Assembly (NCBI RefSeq): GCF_032884065.1
Contig: NC_088868.1
Span: 39,300,867 to 39,364,866 of the forward strand
Direction of reading: 5' to 3'
Source of the DNA: Artemia franciscana
Taxonomy: Eukaryota > Arthropoda > Branchiopoda > Anostraca > Artemiidae
Length of the DNA stretch: 64,000 nt
Below the pieces are notes generated by a model. That model ran no database searches. It was not told the origin of the DNA and was given only the letters and a program-made list of their open reading frames with translations. This document shows, in pieces, positions 1-12,059 of the stretch (the first letter of the stretch is position 1; every line of letters starts with the position of its first letter). The translations under genes and the position numbers were made by a program.

Positions 1-449
1 CAATATCTGATACTTTTGTAAGTAACAAAAGATAAAACTAAAATAACGCATAATTTTCGACAAAAAAACTGTGTCTTCATATACTAGATAATACAACGTA
101 CGTATCATTTCACACAATAATATGTGTCTTAAGTTGCTTCTCTTGGGTATAATATTATTTTTGACTTATTCTGATTCTTGATTTTCTATAGTTCGTTCTT
201 TACTGCACGAAGTAAGTAACAGACGAATTCTTTTCCGTTATTTAACAATAAAGGGCTACGTTAAAATTTCCATCAAGCATAAAGAATCATCAATTCGGGT
301 TGGGGGAGCTTCCTTGGTGGGTTAACTTCTCTATTACGGTAATTTTCTCTTATTTTAGATTTTAACGTTCCATTTTCTTGAAATTTGGAAAAATGTTTTT
401 TTTTATTTAATTTTAGCGTTTTTATTTAATACGCTAAAATTTTTGCCTT
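1..449. other. AT-rich DNA without recognisable gene
   Basis: Both strands show only short, stop-rich frames and homopolymer runs. No splice-flanked protein-like segment and no recognised repeat was found until the family A fragment that starts near 450. Confidence 0.5.
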
Positions 450-612
450 TTTTAAAAAGTAGAGCTAAGAGAAAGAGTCAAACTTTAGCGTACAGAGGGA
501 GGCGTTGTGGAAGAAAAGCCCCTTTCATATACGGAGTAATTTCTGCTCGTTTTAAGTTATAATGTCACTCCTTACTTTCATTTAAAAAACTATTTTTTTT
601 TTATTTAAATAC
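450..612 (+). repeat. Family A palindrome fragment (right arm only)
   Basis: The stretch from the 'agagtcaaactttagcg' motif to 'cactccttactttcat' matches the right arm of the palindromic head of the ~1.7-kb family A element seen in full at 31,113-32,855. The left arm and the rest of the element are absent, so this is a truncated relic. It is AT-rich on both sides and has no coding content. Confidence 0.7.
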
Positions 613-2410
613 GCTGTAAGAGCGAAAATTTAAATAATATATGTTGCTTCCATTAAAGTACACATAACAATTCTGCTTCTAGAAGGCTTAGAGGGTTTCA
701 GTTCTAGTCTTGTTTGTGGTATTTTTTTTTATTATTATTTATAGTTTGAATTGATTGTTCACTTTAGTATACATTCTGTTTGGGTTCTAGTTACTCATTG
801 ATAATTAATTCTGTTATTTTTATATTTAAATTGCTATTAACTTTATTTAGGGTTGTCTTTGGTTTAGTGGTGCTCTTTCCTTTTTTGAAAACATTTACTT
901 TTGAAAAGATATTTTACAAATTGGCATTCACTTGTTTTTAAATAACATTTTTTTTTTATTCAGTAGTAAAACTCATCGTAAGAATGAAAATTTCGACGTG
1001 GAATTTATTTTTTTGACGAATATTTTGCAGCAAATCTTAATTGAAGTTGTGCTACAGAATCCTGGATGGATAGGATGGAGGAATATTATCAAAACAAAAT
1101 CTGTAAGATTTTGATGAAAAAATTAAATGGAAAATGTGGGCCTTCTATAGGTATGAACCAATAAATAAATGAATCAATAAACACTGTAATAAATACAATA
1201 AATAAATGAAACTAGAAGCGAGAGGGAATAACAAATAAATATTCTAGTCAAACTAAAACACAAACAGAAACTGCTACACACAGGAGAAGGGCTAACACCG
1301 TCTAAGTCTTCTAAAGACCGGAACATCATTTGTGCTTTTCTAAAACAAAATAGAATTTGAGCGTTTTTCTTTTTAACATTAGTAAATTCAAAAAATATTT
1401 AGACTTACAAAGAAGAATATCTAAATAAAAATCTATACATAATATCTTTACGAATATCTATATAAAACAGTCTATCTGTATTCATTCATTATGACGACGT
1501 TTTTCTTTTTTTTATGTTATGAATCAAAAAATAGCTGAAAATACAAATTGTTTTCAGTAAAGAGCGAACGACGTTCTGGTGATTGAAAGGCATAGGGCCG
1601 ATTGCCCTAGTCTTCGTCGTGGAAATTTCTCTTCCTCGTCTACTCTTCATCGTGGTAATTTCGTGGTAATTTCTGCTCATTTTAAGTTTGACTTGATTAA
1701 TTGTACTTTCTGATCATTTTGGGTTTCAATTAGTCATTGATATTCAAGGTTGTTTTTTTCGAGTCAGAACAATTCTTTAAACTCATTTCCGCTCCCCTTT
1801 AGTTTAATTTAACTCCTAGCTGTTCTTTAAGGGCACTTATTTTTTCAGAAAAGTTTTTCAATTAAATATATGACTGATTTCAAAGTAAAGGTTTTTTTTT
1901 ATTGGGTAATAAAGGACTATTTGTAAATTTTTTCTTTTTGGTTCTTTTTCTTAAGAATTAAGATTTTAGCCCGACACTAACATTTTGTGCAGCAAATATA
2001 AGAATAATTTACTGGACAACTTATTATTTTCTTTTACTTTCTTTTATTTCATATTTTTCTATTTACCAAGATATGAATTATTTATAAGTTTCTGTGGTGT
2101 TTCAACTCTTGAATAAAAAAAAAAACTATTCTCTTGGAACGTAGGCTGAAAAGGTAGTACCAAGTTTTTTTTTGGCCCGAGGAGTTTTCTATTTATTTTC
2201 TCTTTATTCTATTTACTATATTCTATAAATTAACAATAGAATTTTGTACGGATGGAAAGGAAAGGAAAAATTTTGTTAGAAAAGATTTACGATTGGTAAA
2301 AATTTGAACCTTCTACACGGGTTTATCCCCCAACTTCATTTAAATCTAATACAGAAGAATAGAGGTTGACCTTTTACAGAAGAAGAGAAGGTTGACCTTT
2401 ATACTGCAAT
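613..2410. other. AT-rich intergenic DNA, no gene seen
   Basis: Only short open frames occur (for example about 60 codons at 932-1,114 and 1,489-1,680), with codon composition dictated by T and A runs. A stretch rich in 'aataaata' near 1,155-1,215 resembles the degenerate tail of a retroelement but has no body attached. I see nothing else in it. Confidence 0.45.
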
Positions 2411-2413
2411 TGC

Positions 2414-4386
2414 ACAAAAAAACAAGTTTTTTTAACTGAAAGTAAGGAGCGACGTTAAAACTTGAAACGAAAGAAATTACTCCATATATGAAAGGGGCTT
2501 TTCCTCATCAACCCCGCTCTTTACGCAAAGATATGACTCTTTCTCTTAATTCTACTTTCCAAAACAGTAAAAAACTCTAGCGTAAAGAGCAAGGCATTAA
2601 AGAGGAAAAGCCCCTTTCATATACGGAGTAATTTATGTTCGTTTTAAGTTTTAATGTCACTCCTTACTTTCATTTAAAAAAAATTGTTTTTTTTGTTTAA
2701 TTTCTGGACGTTTTTGAATTAATGTATGTTTTGATCTTGGCAAATAAATTTCATTTGTTTTGCTCTTTACGCTAACTTTCTAATGGTATTAAAAAGTAGA
2801 ACTGTGGCAAAGAGTCAAACTTTAGCGTAAAGAGCGAGGGATTGCGGAGGGGACAATCCATTTCATATACGGACTAATTTCTGTTCGTTTTAAGTTTTAA
2901 TCTCGCTCTTTACTTTCAGTTTAAAAAACTAGTTTTTTTATTTAATTTTTGAAAGTTTTTGTAATAATGCATGTTTGATTTTCACTCTCTGGACATAAAT
3001 TATTAAAATGAAATTTACATATTAATTCTTTTTTTGGCCAAATGAATTTCTCTTAGTTTTGATCAGACGATTTTGAGAAATAAGGGGTGGGGAAGGAGGC
3101 CTAGTGTCCTTCCAATTTTTCGGTTATTTAAAAAGGCAACTAGAGCTTTTAATTTTTAACGAATGTTTTTATTAGTAAAAAATACACGTAACTTAATAAT
3201 TAAGTTACGTAACTAATTATTATATTCTTATGTTTTTGTAATGTATATGAGGGGGTTTGTCCTCTCGTTAATACCTCACTCTTAATGCTAAATCTTAAGT
3301 TTTGTGCCAATTCCTTGAGAATGACCCCTGAATCAGAAAGGCCGTAGAATAAATAGTTGAAATTGTTAAAAATACTTTAGCATAAAGAGGGAGGTATCTA
3401 TCTCCTAACTACTTCGCTCTTTATGCTAAAGTATTTTTAGAACCCCTTATATGCGTAATAATCTCTGTTCGTCTTAAGTTTTAATGCTACTCCTTACTTT
3501 CAATTGAAAAAAAACTTTTTGATGTTTATTTTTTCAATGTATTTTTATAGTAATTCTAGAAAATCCCGCGACCTTTTCATTGAGTTTCTCTTCCATCATG
3601 ACATATTCCTCCACGGAAAGATCCTTCCACATAGTACCCTCCCCTGAAGCCCACCCCCAAACCGAAAAGATCCCCCTGAACACGTCTGTACACTTCCCAA
3701 AAACCAATACTGTATGTAAACACTGGTCAAGGTTTGTAACTTGCAGCACCTCTCCCAGGAACTCCGGGGGATTAAGGCACCCCCAGAGACATATTTATTA
3801 TAGTTTTCGACTATGCGGAACAAAATGGCCAAATTTTGATCCGCTGACTTTGGGAAAAATGAGCCTGGGAGGGGGCCTAGGTGCCCTCCAATTTCTTAGT
3901 CACTTAAAAAGGGCATTAGAACTTTTTATTCCCATTAGAATGAGCCCTCTTGCAACATTCTAGGACCACTTGGTTGATGCGATGACCCCTTGGGGAAAAA
4001 CGAAAAAATAAAAAATAAATAAATAAATAACCACGCACCCGTAATATGTCTTCTGGCAAAAAATACGAAATTCTACATTTTTGTAGATAGTAGCTTGAAA
4101 TAATTGCTGTAGGGTTCTCTGATACGCTGAATGCGATGATGTGATTTCATTAAGATTCTACAACTTTTAAGGGGTGTTTCCCCCTATTTTCCAAAATAAG
4201 GCAAATTCAGGCATGAGACGTTTGATGACAAAGACTTAATTTGATAAAACTTATATATTTAAAATCAGCATAACAATCCAATTCCTTTTATGTATCTATT
4301 AGTATCAAATTCCGTTTTTTAGAGTTTTGTTTACTACTGAGCCTGGTTGCTCCTTACTACAGTTCATTACCACGAAGTGCTTGATA
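2414..4386 (+). mobile_element. Family A element, copy 1, with a duplicated head
   Basis: It starts with a palindrome (2,418-2,690, of the type carrying 'ggggcttttcctc'). A second right arm of a different type (carrying 'tgcggaggggac') follows at 2,755-2,930. The usual family A body comes next, and the end is the degenerate 3' hairpin at about 4,357-4,380. The double head suggests nesting of, or recombination between, two family members. Open frames inside it (for example at 3,534-3,963 on both strands) recur in other copies only because the DNA recurs, and they are broken differently in each copy. I regard them as non-coding. Confidence 0.75.
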
Positions 4387-5510
4387 GATTTTATATTTTG
4401 TTGTTATATTTAATTTTCTTTCGTTAATTAATATTATCTGGTTCCTTAGTTTCTGCTTTGTTTAAATAAACACAGCTTTTGCTCACTTATTCCAAGGGTC
4501 CTGATGTGTTGTTTAAAAAATAAAATAAGACTTGAAGGATTAATACATTGATTAAGAAATCCGTTCTTTTTTTTTAACTGTTCCTTTTTATGAAGATTCT
4601 CATGGGTCTTTCAATATTTTATTTTAAGGCCATCATAAAACATCCTACGTGTGGATACTTAGTCTTTGGAAACTATACATGCGCCTCTATCACCTCCAAT
4701 TTGGCCCAACTGATTTGTTTTATTTTATCAATCGCTTGGAAAAAAGAACTCAAAGCTGTGACTTTGAAAGTAATAGATGGCAATGCGTTTATGAACCGAT
4801 TTTGGGATGCCCCTTAGCTCCCAATCATCCAAAAATAAATGCATAATACTCCTAAAATTTTCAACAATTTGAAAGCTGAAAATCAATAAAAAAAAAGCTA
4901 TTACCCCTGTTCTACTCCTTAATCAGATTTTCCCTCCCCTGAATATATCTCTTCATTCAAGTTAAATTGGCAAAAAGACTTGCTGGTTTAAATTTCCTTC
5001 TGTTGAGAAAAAAATAGGAGTTCGATGGGAAAGACTTAGGGATACAAGTATTGAGCAGCTTAGGAAAACAGAAAATTTCTTTTCTGGCCTGTTTTTGGGA
5101 TGGTCAGTGTTTTTTAGGCAAGGTGATTATAGCTCCAAGTTTTAAATTGATTAGAGACCAGGTAAGGCCAATTTTGGGCTCCCTAGCACGCTTCTCCTTC
5201 CCAATAGATTATTTCGCGTTCTTTTTTATCAGACAATGATACTAAAACCTTAGAGCCAATCTAAATAAATATTTCAGGCCCCTAATATTTGGAGTGCCAT
5301 GCCGCATCGGGGGAAAAAATGGCCTACTCTTTGGGAGGGCCATATTTACTTTTCACACTTTATTCTCGCGCATTGGGGTCTTCATGGCCTCAATATTTGA
5401 GAATATAAATTCCAATTGGACTTGAAATTTTCTTTTAGCCTTTTTGGAAGCCCAGCTTTAAATAAGTCCATTCCCTAAAGCTACTGCTTTTTCGTCTTTT
5501 TTACGCTATA
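4387..5510. other. Repeat-spacer DNA, no gene seen
   Basis: This lies between family A copies 1 and 2. Open frames at 4,590-4,846 and 5,051-5,239 lack splice sites, family motifs and a plausible composition. No tandem or inverted structure was noted. Confidence 0.4.
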
Positions 5511-7249
5511 TTAAATAAAAAAAAGTTTTTTGAAATGAAAGTAAGGAGCGACATTAAAACTTAAAACAAACAGAAATTACTCCTTGTGTGAAAGGGGCTT
5601 TTCCTCCTCGACACCCCGCTCTTTACGCTAAAGTTTTTTTATTGTTTCAAAAATTAAAGTTGTGAAAAAGAATCAATCTTTAGCACAATGAGCGGGGTGT
5701 CGAGGAAAAAAAGCCCCTTTCATATGAGGAGTAATTTCTGTTTCTTTTAAGTTTTAATGTCGCTCCTTACTTTCATTTCAAAAGCTTGTTTTTTTTATTT
5801 AATTTTTGAAAGTTTTTGAATTAATGCATGTCTGATTTTGGCTCTCCGTACATAAATTATTAAATGCAATTTGCTATTAATTCTTTTTTTTTGGCTAAAT
5901 GGCTTTCTCTTAGTTTTGATCAGACGATTCTGAGAAATAAGGGGTGGGGAAGGAGGCTTAGTTGCCCTCCAGTTTTTTGGTTACTTATAAAGTTAACTAG
6001 AACTTTTAATTTTTAACGAACGTTTTTATTAGTAAAAAATATACGTAACCTAAGAATTAACTTACGTAACAAACTTTTATATTCTTATATTATTGATTAT
6101 ATATATGAGGGGGTTCGTCCCCTCGTTAATACCTCGCTCTTCACACTAAATCTTAAGTTTTGTCCCAATTCTTTAAGAATGACCCCTGAATCAGAAGGGC
6201 CGTAGAATAAATAGTTGAAATTACTAAAAATGATTTAGCATAAAGAGCGACGTATTCATCTCCTTCTAAATACCTCGCTCTTTATGCTAAAGTATTTTTA
6301 GAACCACTCACATGCGTAATAATCTCTGTTCGTTTTAAATTTTAATGCTTCTCCTTGCTTTCAATTGAAAAAACTTTTTCATGTTTATATTTTCATTGTT
6401 TTTTTTTAATAGAAATGCTAGAAAATCCTGCACCCTTTTTATTGAATTTCTCTTCCCCCATGAATATTTCTCCAAGGAAAGATCCTCCAATATAGCCCCC
6501 TCCCCTGAACCCAACACCCAAAAAAAAAACCCCTGAAAACGTCGGTACACTTCCCAATAACCATTACTGTATGTAAACATTGGTCAAAGTTAGTAACTTG
6601 CAGCCCCTCCCCCAGGGACTGTGGGGGGTAAGTCATTCCCAAAGACATAGCTATTATGGTTTTCAACTCTGCGAAACAAAATGGCTATCTCAAAATTTTG
6701 ATCCGTTGACTTTGGGAAAAATGAGCGTGGGAGGGGGCCTAGGTGCCCTCCAATTTTTTGGTCACTTAAAAAGGGCACTAGAACTTTTCATTTCCGTTAG
6801 AATGAGACCTCTTGCAACACTCTAGGACCACTTGGTCGATACGATGACCCCTGGGGAAAAGAAAACAAAAACAAAACAAACAAACAAATAAACACGTACC
6901 CGTGATTAGTCTTCTGGCAAAAAATATGAAATCCCACATTTTTGTAGATTGGACCTTGAAACTTTTACACAGGGTTCTCTGATATGCTGAATGCGATGGT
7001 GTGATTTTCGTTACGATCTATGACTTTTAGGGGGGTGTTTCCCCTATTTTTCAAAATAAAGCAAATTTTCTCAGGCTCTTAACTTTTGATGACAAAGACT
7101 AAATTTGATAAAACTTGTATATTTGAAATTAGTATAAAAATTCGATTCTTTTGATATATCTTTTAGCATCGAAATTCAGTTTTTTAGAATTTCGTTTACT
7201 ATTAAGCCAGGTCGCTTCTTACTACAGTTCGTTACCACGAACTGTTTGA
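5511..7249 (+). mobile_element. Family A element, copy 2 (full length)
   Basis: This is a complete copy of about 1,739 bp. It begins with TTAAATAAAA directly after an A, has a palindromic head whose two arms share the copy-specific variant 'gacaccccgct', and ends with the hairpin ACAGTTCGT-tacc-ACGAACTGT followed by TTGA and then a host T. A second, smaller inverted pair built on 'gctctttatgctaaagt' lies in the middle (about 6,230-6,300). It has no coding capacity. Confidence 0.85.
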
Positions 7250-8198
7250 TAAGTGAACAAATAAGCGAGAATTTGGATTTGCCATGATGACGCAAAAGTA
7301 TACAAGTCAACTATATGTGATCTGATTTGTAACTCCTTATTTCAAAGATATTATTCCGCACGTGATTGCTTTTATCAAAATATAGGTCATTTAAGTAAAC
7401 CAAAACTTGGCAAATCACCTTTCTGCAACCTTAATAATTACACTTGTGTAATGCATTAACAAAATTGACGAATGTACAATAATTCAGTTTCATTAGCAAA
7501 CCTTAGTCTACTGAATAGATTAAGTGGGAAATAAGAGTAGAAAAACAAAAAGAAAAATAAGATGCGTATATGGATGTTCGTTCTAATATCTTTGTTTCGA
7601 TGTTCTACTTGTAAGTAATTTTAATAATTCTATAAAGCCACCCAGGAAAGCGTACATAACATAAAGATTGTTTAAATCTAGCAAAGAGCTAACCAATGTC
7701 CATAGTAACCAGGAGTTTACAAAAACTGTCAGAAATTTAAACTGTCTAGTGAGATAAAATCGCTAATTTATCCCGATTCAGAAACCCTTTTAGACAATTT
7801 TAACAGTAAAAAGTCATGTCACGAAAAAATTTATAGTAAATTTTAATCAGAGCCTAAAACTTCTTGAAAGTGTCCTCAAATAAGATTTATATAGATACCA
7901 TAGGAATCAAAACGGTTAAAAAAAAATATTAAGAATAAATAAATTACCCAACAATTAACAAACATGGAAATCCCTTTTTGCCTCTGAATCACTGGTTTGT
8001 CATTTTTTTCGTTTTTTTTTGTCACTAGTAGTGGGGTTTTGGAATATCCCAATGGCTTTTAATGGTTTATTTGAAAGCATTTTAAATCTCTAGTATCAAT
8101 CATGAAATGGAAAGGCTGGAATCTATAAAAATTGAATGAACCTGAATAATCTCTATCGTCAAAATCTTTAACCCAAGAGTTACAATCAAATTCGGTCT
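7250..8198. other. AT-rich spacer and probable 3' UTR of the - strand gene
   Basis: No open frame of interest is present. A perfect AATAAA on the - strand (8,066-8,071) lies about 130 bp beyond the stop codon of the exon at 8,199-8,401 and is a plausible polyadenylation signal for it. Sequence left of this shows no repeat or gene that I can recognise. Confidence 0.45.
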
Positions 8199-8401
8199 TT
8201 AAACTGTAAAATGAGGCTTTACAACCTCTCGGCCATGACCATAACTGCCGTGAATTGCCTCCTTAGTAGCAGAACGTGCAAGCTGCAGCAAATCCTTGGA
8301 GATCTTCAGCAAAGCCTCTTTATCAAACCACTGTGAAGTTTCATATGGCACCGAAATGGTCCTACGGGCAGCAAAGAAGAACTTGAAACCCTGATATGTT
8401 G
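8199..8401 (-). CDS. Terminal exon of an unidentified - strand gene
   Basis: Read on the - strand, a strong acceptor (pyrimidine-rich 'tccctctttttag') is followed by 66 uninterrupted codons and a TAA. The peptide starts TYQGFKFFFAARR, continues with QWFDKEALLKISKDLLQLAR and ends VVKPHFTV. Its charge balance, amphipathic helix-like middle and balanced codons are unlike the surrounding AT-rich noise, so I take it as real coding sequence. The exon starts with two leftover bases (phase 2), so a preceding exon must end with one spare base; the candidate at 16,851-17,173 does. An AATAAA lies about 130 bp downstream. I do not recognise the family and assign no function. It lacks an ATG near its start because it is an internal splice entry, which is why simple frame scans miss it. 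Confidence 0.7.
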
Positions 8402-8771
8402 CTAAAAAGAGGGATATATTAACAGAATAAGCTTGTTTTGGTGTTACTTGGTTGTTTTACATTTGCTGTTTTTTTTTCATAGGCATGTATTTTGAGGGTG
8501 ATACCTGACACGGGGATGCCATGGATATTCTGTGGTAGCCACAACACTTGGCTGGGTAGAGAATTTAAAGTGGCGAAACCCTATAGGCCAGTGTATTCTC
8601 CTGATGAGCCCTTGTGTTGGGTTGTTGCCTCTGAATTATTTGTCTTTACTATTTTTTCTATTGTTTGGTAAATGACGACTTATTCTTATTGACGACATAA
8701 CTGCCTGTCCATGGATTATTCTTTATGGTTGATTGTGTTTGGCTATGCTGTTTCACCTATGTGATTGTATC
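8402..8771. repeat. 5' part of a dispersed repeat (family D)
   Basis: From about 8,490 the sequence ('gggatgccatgg', 'ttggctgggtagagaattt') leads without a break into the block that is repeated at 11,606. It looks like the upstream portion of a longer dispersed element. Frames in it are broken by several stops and no domain is recognisable. Confidence 0.4.
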
Positions 8772-8940
8772 GATGAGTAGGGTTAAGGCCTCATTCAAGT
8801 GCTGGTCTATATTAATCACTAATTTAGGAAAACAGTCTTCCTTTTCTCCTTCTGTCTCTCTCTTTTTTTCTTTTTTTTCTTTTTTTTTCTTTTTTCTTAT
8901 GAGTTTGGGCTGTTGCATTGGTGATTTCTCTTTTCATGAT
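8772..8940 (+). repeat. Dispersed repeat family D, copy 1
   Basis: The block from 'gatgagtagggttaaggcc' to 'tctcttttcatgat' is nearly identical to 11,606-11,786. Both contain a T-rich run in the same place, which is longer in the other copy. The T run and the sharp edges suggest a short retroposed element. Its class cannot be settled from two copies. Confidence 0.75.
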
Positions 8941-9384
8941 AATAATGTTTGAATTTTCGTGTGGTCTACTATTGATATCTCCGAAATCCAATAACTTCAT
9001 CTAGGTGTTTACAATCATGTTCTACCTCACAGTCCCCTTAGTAAGTGAAAATAAATAACACAAGCATTAATAAAAAATGACAATCAATCAGAAGAATGTT
9101 CTCACTCAAATTCAAACTCAATTAAGGAATAATGATAAGAAGTGCTAAAGCATTTTATTGGGAAGGTATGAGAAACTTTTTGAAAATTTTCTCTCAAGAC
9201 AAGAACTCAATTTTCATTTTATTAAGAAAGCATTACCTTGGATTGTCAGTTTAAAATATTTAGTGATATTTATTCCTTAAATTAAAAAAAATATTGTATT
9301 TATTTTAGCAAAAACTGTGAAAACGTTTAAATTGTGCTTTTTATTCTGTACAGTACGAATTATTTTCTGGTCTAGAGTATGCTT

Positions 9385-9595
9385 AGGGGTTGTTAGCCCT
9401 ACTTATGTAAATTTTATTTCGTATTAAGTTTGACTCGGGTATTCGTTGTAATTTCTGTTAACGTTAAGTTTTATTTATTTTTTGAAGGTGAATAATGGTA
9501 GTTTCTCGCTTACAACATTAGTTGACTTTGTTTCCCCTCAAATTTAATGTTATAGAGCTCCTCACTTTCTTTTAAAAGTTGTCTTATGGATAAAG
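9385..9595 (+). repeat. Dispersed repeat family B head, copy 1
   Basis: The segment from 'ggggttgttagccc' to 'cttttaaaagttgtc' is a diverged match to 12,985-13,190. Shared landmarks include 'agtttgactcgg', 'gtaatttctgtt', 'ttgactttgttt' and 'atagagctc'. It is non-coding, and its clear divergence suggests an old family. Confidence 0.65.
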
Positions 9596-9599
9596 TTTT

Positions 9600-10790
9600 T
9601 TAAATTAATTTCTGTCCGTTTGGTATTGTTGTAGTAGTTCTCATGGAAAATATAATTTTTATTAGTTTTTATGTTTAACTTTTTCAACACTCCATGTTTT
9701 GCAAATTATTGTAATTAGAATATTTAATTATATTTCCGATATCATTCCTATATATTTCAGTATGATTTGATTATTTAAACCCTTTTGAATCCTGTTGTGA
9801 GGCTTATGTTTGGTTGAAAATACTTCCACCAACTGTGCTCCGTGACCTTTTGCTGGTATTTCTGTGTATAATTGCGTCAGAGGCAAGTTCACTGTTTTCT
9901 AAGTGAGTTTCCACAAGTTATTGAAGTTCATCTCCATGTCATGAAGTCAATGAACAGAAGTTATGCTAATAGGTTATGATTTTCTTTTGTTTTTAGAAGA
10001 GCTAACCAACGGAACTGGTTAAATGAAAATATTAACAATAGAGATTTAAGTGAATTTCAAGTATGCTGAAGAATGAAATATTGTCTAAATATAATTTTAT
10101 TGATTAATGTAATATGCATAGTTGAGGCATTAAATTGGTATTAAATTGTTAATTGTAGTGATTTATTTTTATTGAGGTATGTTAAAGAAGAAGTTGAGTT
10201 AGTATTAAAGCATAATGGGTCAATTGCATTTTGTGGGGGATTGACATACCCAATATACCTAGAAACATAGTCGCTGGACCTTTCAAACATGCCAAACTAA
10301 ATGTCATGAATGTTATGAATTAAAGTAACTGTATAGGTAGTTTTAATAGTATACACAGAGTGCCTCCTGGCTAGTTCAAAATCTACCCCAATTTACTAAG
10401 GGTCTAACTTGATAATATATGTCGTTCTGAGACATTGCTGCATCAACTTTTTAAAAATGGATATGCCCTTAGTTCCACTATTTCAACATCTACCTAAATA
10501 TTCGTTAAAAGCTTTACTTAATGTTCTTAGTATGCATAGCAGTAATAGGTGTAGTAGCGCTAGAAGCAACATGCTCATAGAACCTTCGGTTAATTCAATA
10601 TCCTTTTCAATACACACTGAATGTTTGAATTTAAACCATCAATTGTTCTTGAATTATTTGTGATACGTCTTGTTGACAACCTGTTGGGATGTTGTGCTTC
10701 TTTTTAGTTTCATAATGTTTCAATATATTCTAAGTTTTCACCTTAATACCCATAGTTTTAAAAGCGAAGGTATTTGCAGTAGATGTTGAA
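9600..10790. other. AT-rich spacer, no gene seen
   Basis: Short frames (for example 10,409-10,663) show no splice sites or family signature. The right part contains motifs such as 'gttttgacaacctgttg' that recur across 10.7-14.6 kb as part of the family B repeat landscape. Confidence 0.4.
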
Positions 10791-10794
10791 TTAA

Positions 10795-11185
10795 TAAAAG
10801 CAGCCTCAGTTAATGGCAGTAATAGTAGTATTAGAGTTAGCAATAATAGCTGAAATAGTAGTAGTAAGAGTGGCAGCAGTAGTATTAGGATGCAAATATA
10901 TCTTTTTGGTTTGTTCATCATCCTACATAATAAGCCTCGTTAGTTTCAACTTCACGTACCAAACTGATCCTAAAATGTTGCTCTTAGCCCTTTTGACAAC
11001 CAGCAAACAGACAGTGTTTCCTGATGAAGTCCACTTATGTCACCGCCCAAAAAAAATCCTTGAACTTTTGTCTTCATAACCTTAGATATAGTTGTAATAG
11101 TATTCTCAGTAGCAGCGCTGGTATTATTAGTAGTTGAACTAATTGGAATAGCAGTATTCCTAGTAGCAGCACTAGCATTAACTTA
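10795..11185 (+). repeat. GTA/GCA-rich low-complexity segments
   Basis: Degenerate trinucleotide-like runs (GTA, GCA and ATA mixes) occur at about 10,795-10,890 and 11,095-11,180. Similar runs lie at 11,335-11,400, 14,150-14,265 and 14,455-14,515. The open frames that cross them, rich in Val, Leu and Ala, are artefacts of composition. Confidence 0.6.
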
Positions 11186-11524
11186 TTTGCTTTCGGCTAT
11201 TTGAACCCCCCCCCCCCTCTTATCAAGTCCTGAAAGTTTTAACTCACAAAAATTAACCATTGATGTGACAATGCTGATATGTATTTTGATAATTTTTTGT
11301 TCTTCTTGAAATTTTTATTCCAATACTTTTAGTCTTACTCGTAGTTGAAATAGAAGCAGTGTTAACATTAGTTTTAAATGTAGCAGTAATGGTGGCATTA
11401 GTAAGAACGTACACATATTGCCTTTTGGTCAGATATTCCTCCTCTTGAGGATTTTCTGAAAGTTCTAACTTTATTCCCAAATCAATTTTTGAGATACGCT
11501 GTTTTGACAATGTACATGTACATA

Positions 11525-11605
11525 GCGTCTTGTGATTTATTTCACAATAATTATTATATTATGTATTTATTATATTATATTTATTTTTTATAATATTATT
11601 ATATG
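11525..11605. repeat. AT-only low-complexity DNA left of family D copy 2
   Basis: The stretch is almost purely A and T ('attatattatgtatt' type). It mirrors the A/T-only DNA to the right of the family D copy (11,787-11,935), as if the element had inserted into AT-rich DNA. Confidence 0.6.
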
Positions 11606-11689
11606 GATGAGTAGGGTTAAGGCCTCATTCAAGTGCTGGTCTATATTAATCACTAATTTAGGAAAACAGTCTTCCTTTTCTCCTTCTGT

Positions 11690-11747
<58 letters not shown>

Positions 11748-11786
11748 TGTTTGTGCTGTAGCATTGGTGATTTCTCTTTTCATGAT
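11606..11786 (+). repeat. Dispersed repeat family D, copy 2, with a long T run
   Basis: This matches 8,772-8,940 nearly base for base, except that its internal T run is about 54 bases long (11,693-11,746). Poly-Phe and poly-Lys frames across it are meaningless. The expanded homopolymer may also be partly an assembly effect. Confidence 0.8.
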
Positions 11787-12059
11787 ATATAATAATAAAT
11801 TAAATAAAATGAATAAAATAATAAATAAATAAAATAATAAAATAAATAAATAATAATAATATAATAAAATAATAAAATAAATCAAATAATAATAAATATA
11901 AGTAATAACAAATTATATATATAATGATATTTCAAATTAATTATTGGTGATAGCTGCAGTAGTAATGGTAGCATACAAATACCACCTTTGCAAATATCCT
12001 CCTTGTCATTTCTTGAAAGTTCTAAATTTATATGCTCAGTCATTTGGGAATTACACCCT

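Noticed and set aside
3534-3963. Recurring 60-130-codon frames (for example with VTNFDQCLHTVMVIGKCTDV on one strand) in family A copies at 3.5, 6.4, 32.0, 33.2 and 38.7 kb
   Set aside because: They recur because the DNA element recurs. Frames begin and end at different places, are broken differently in each copy and exist on both strands, so they are not a conserved gene.
11658-11885. Poly-Lys and poly-Phe frames
   Set aside because: They are produced by a T run of about 54 bases and neighbouring A/T-only DNA.
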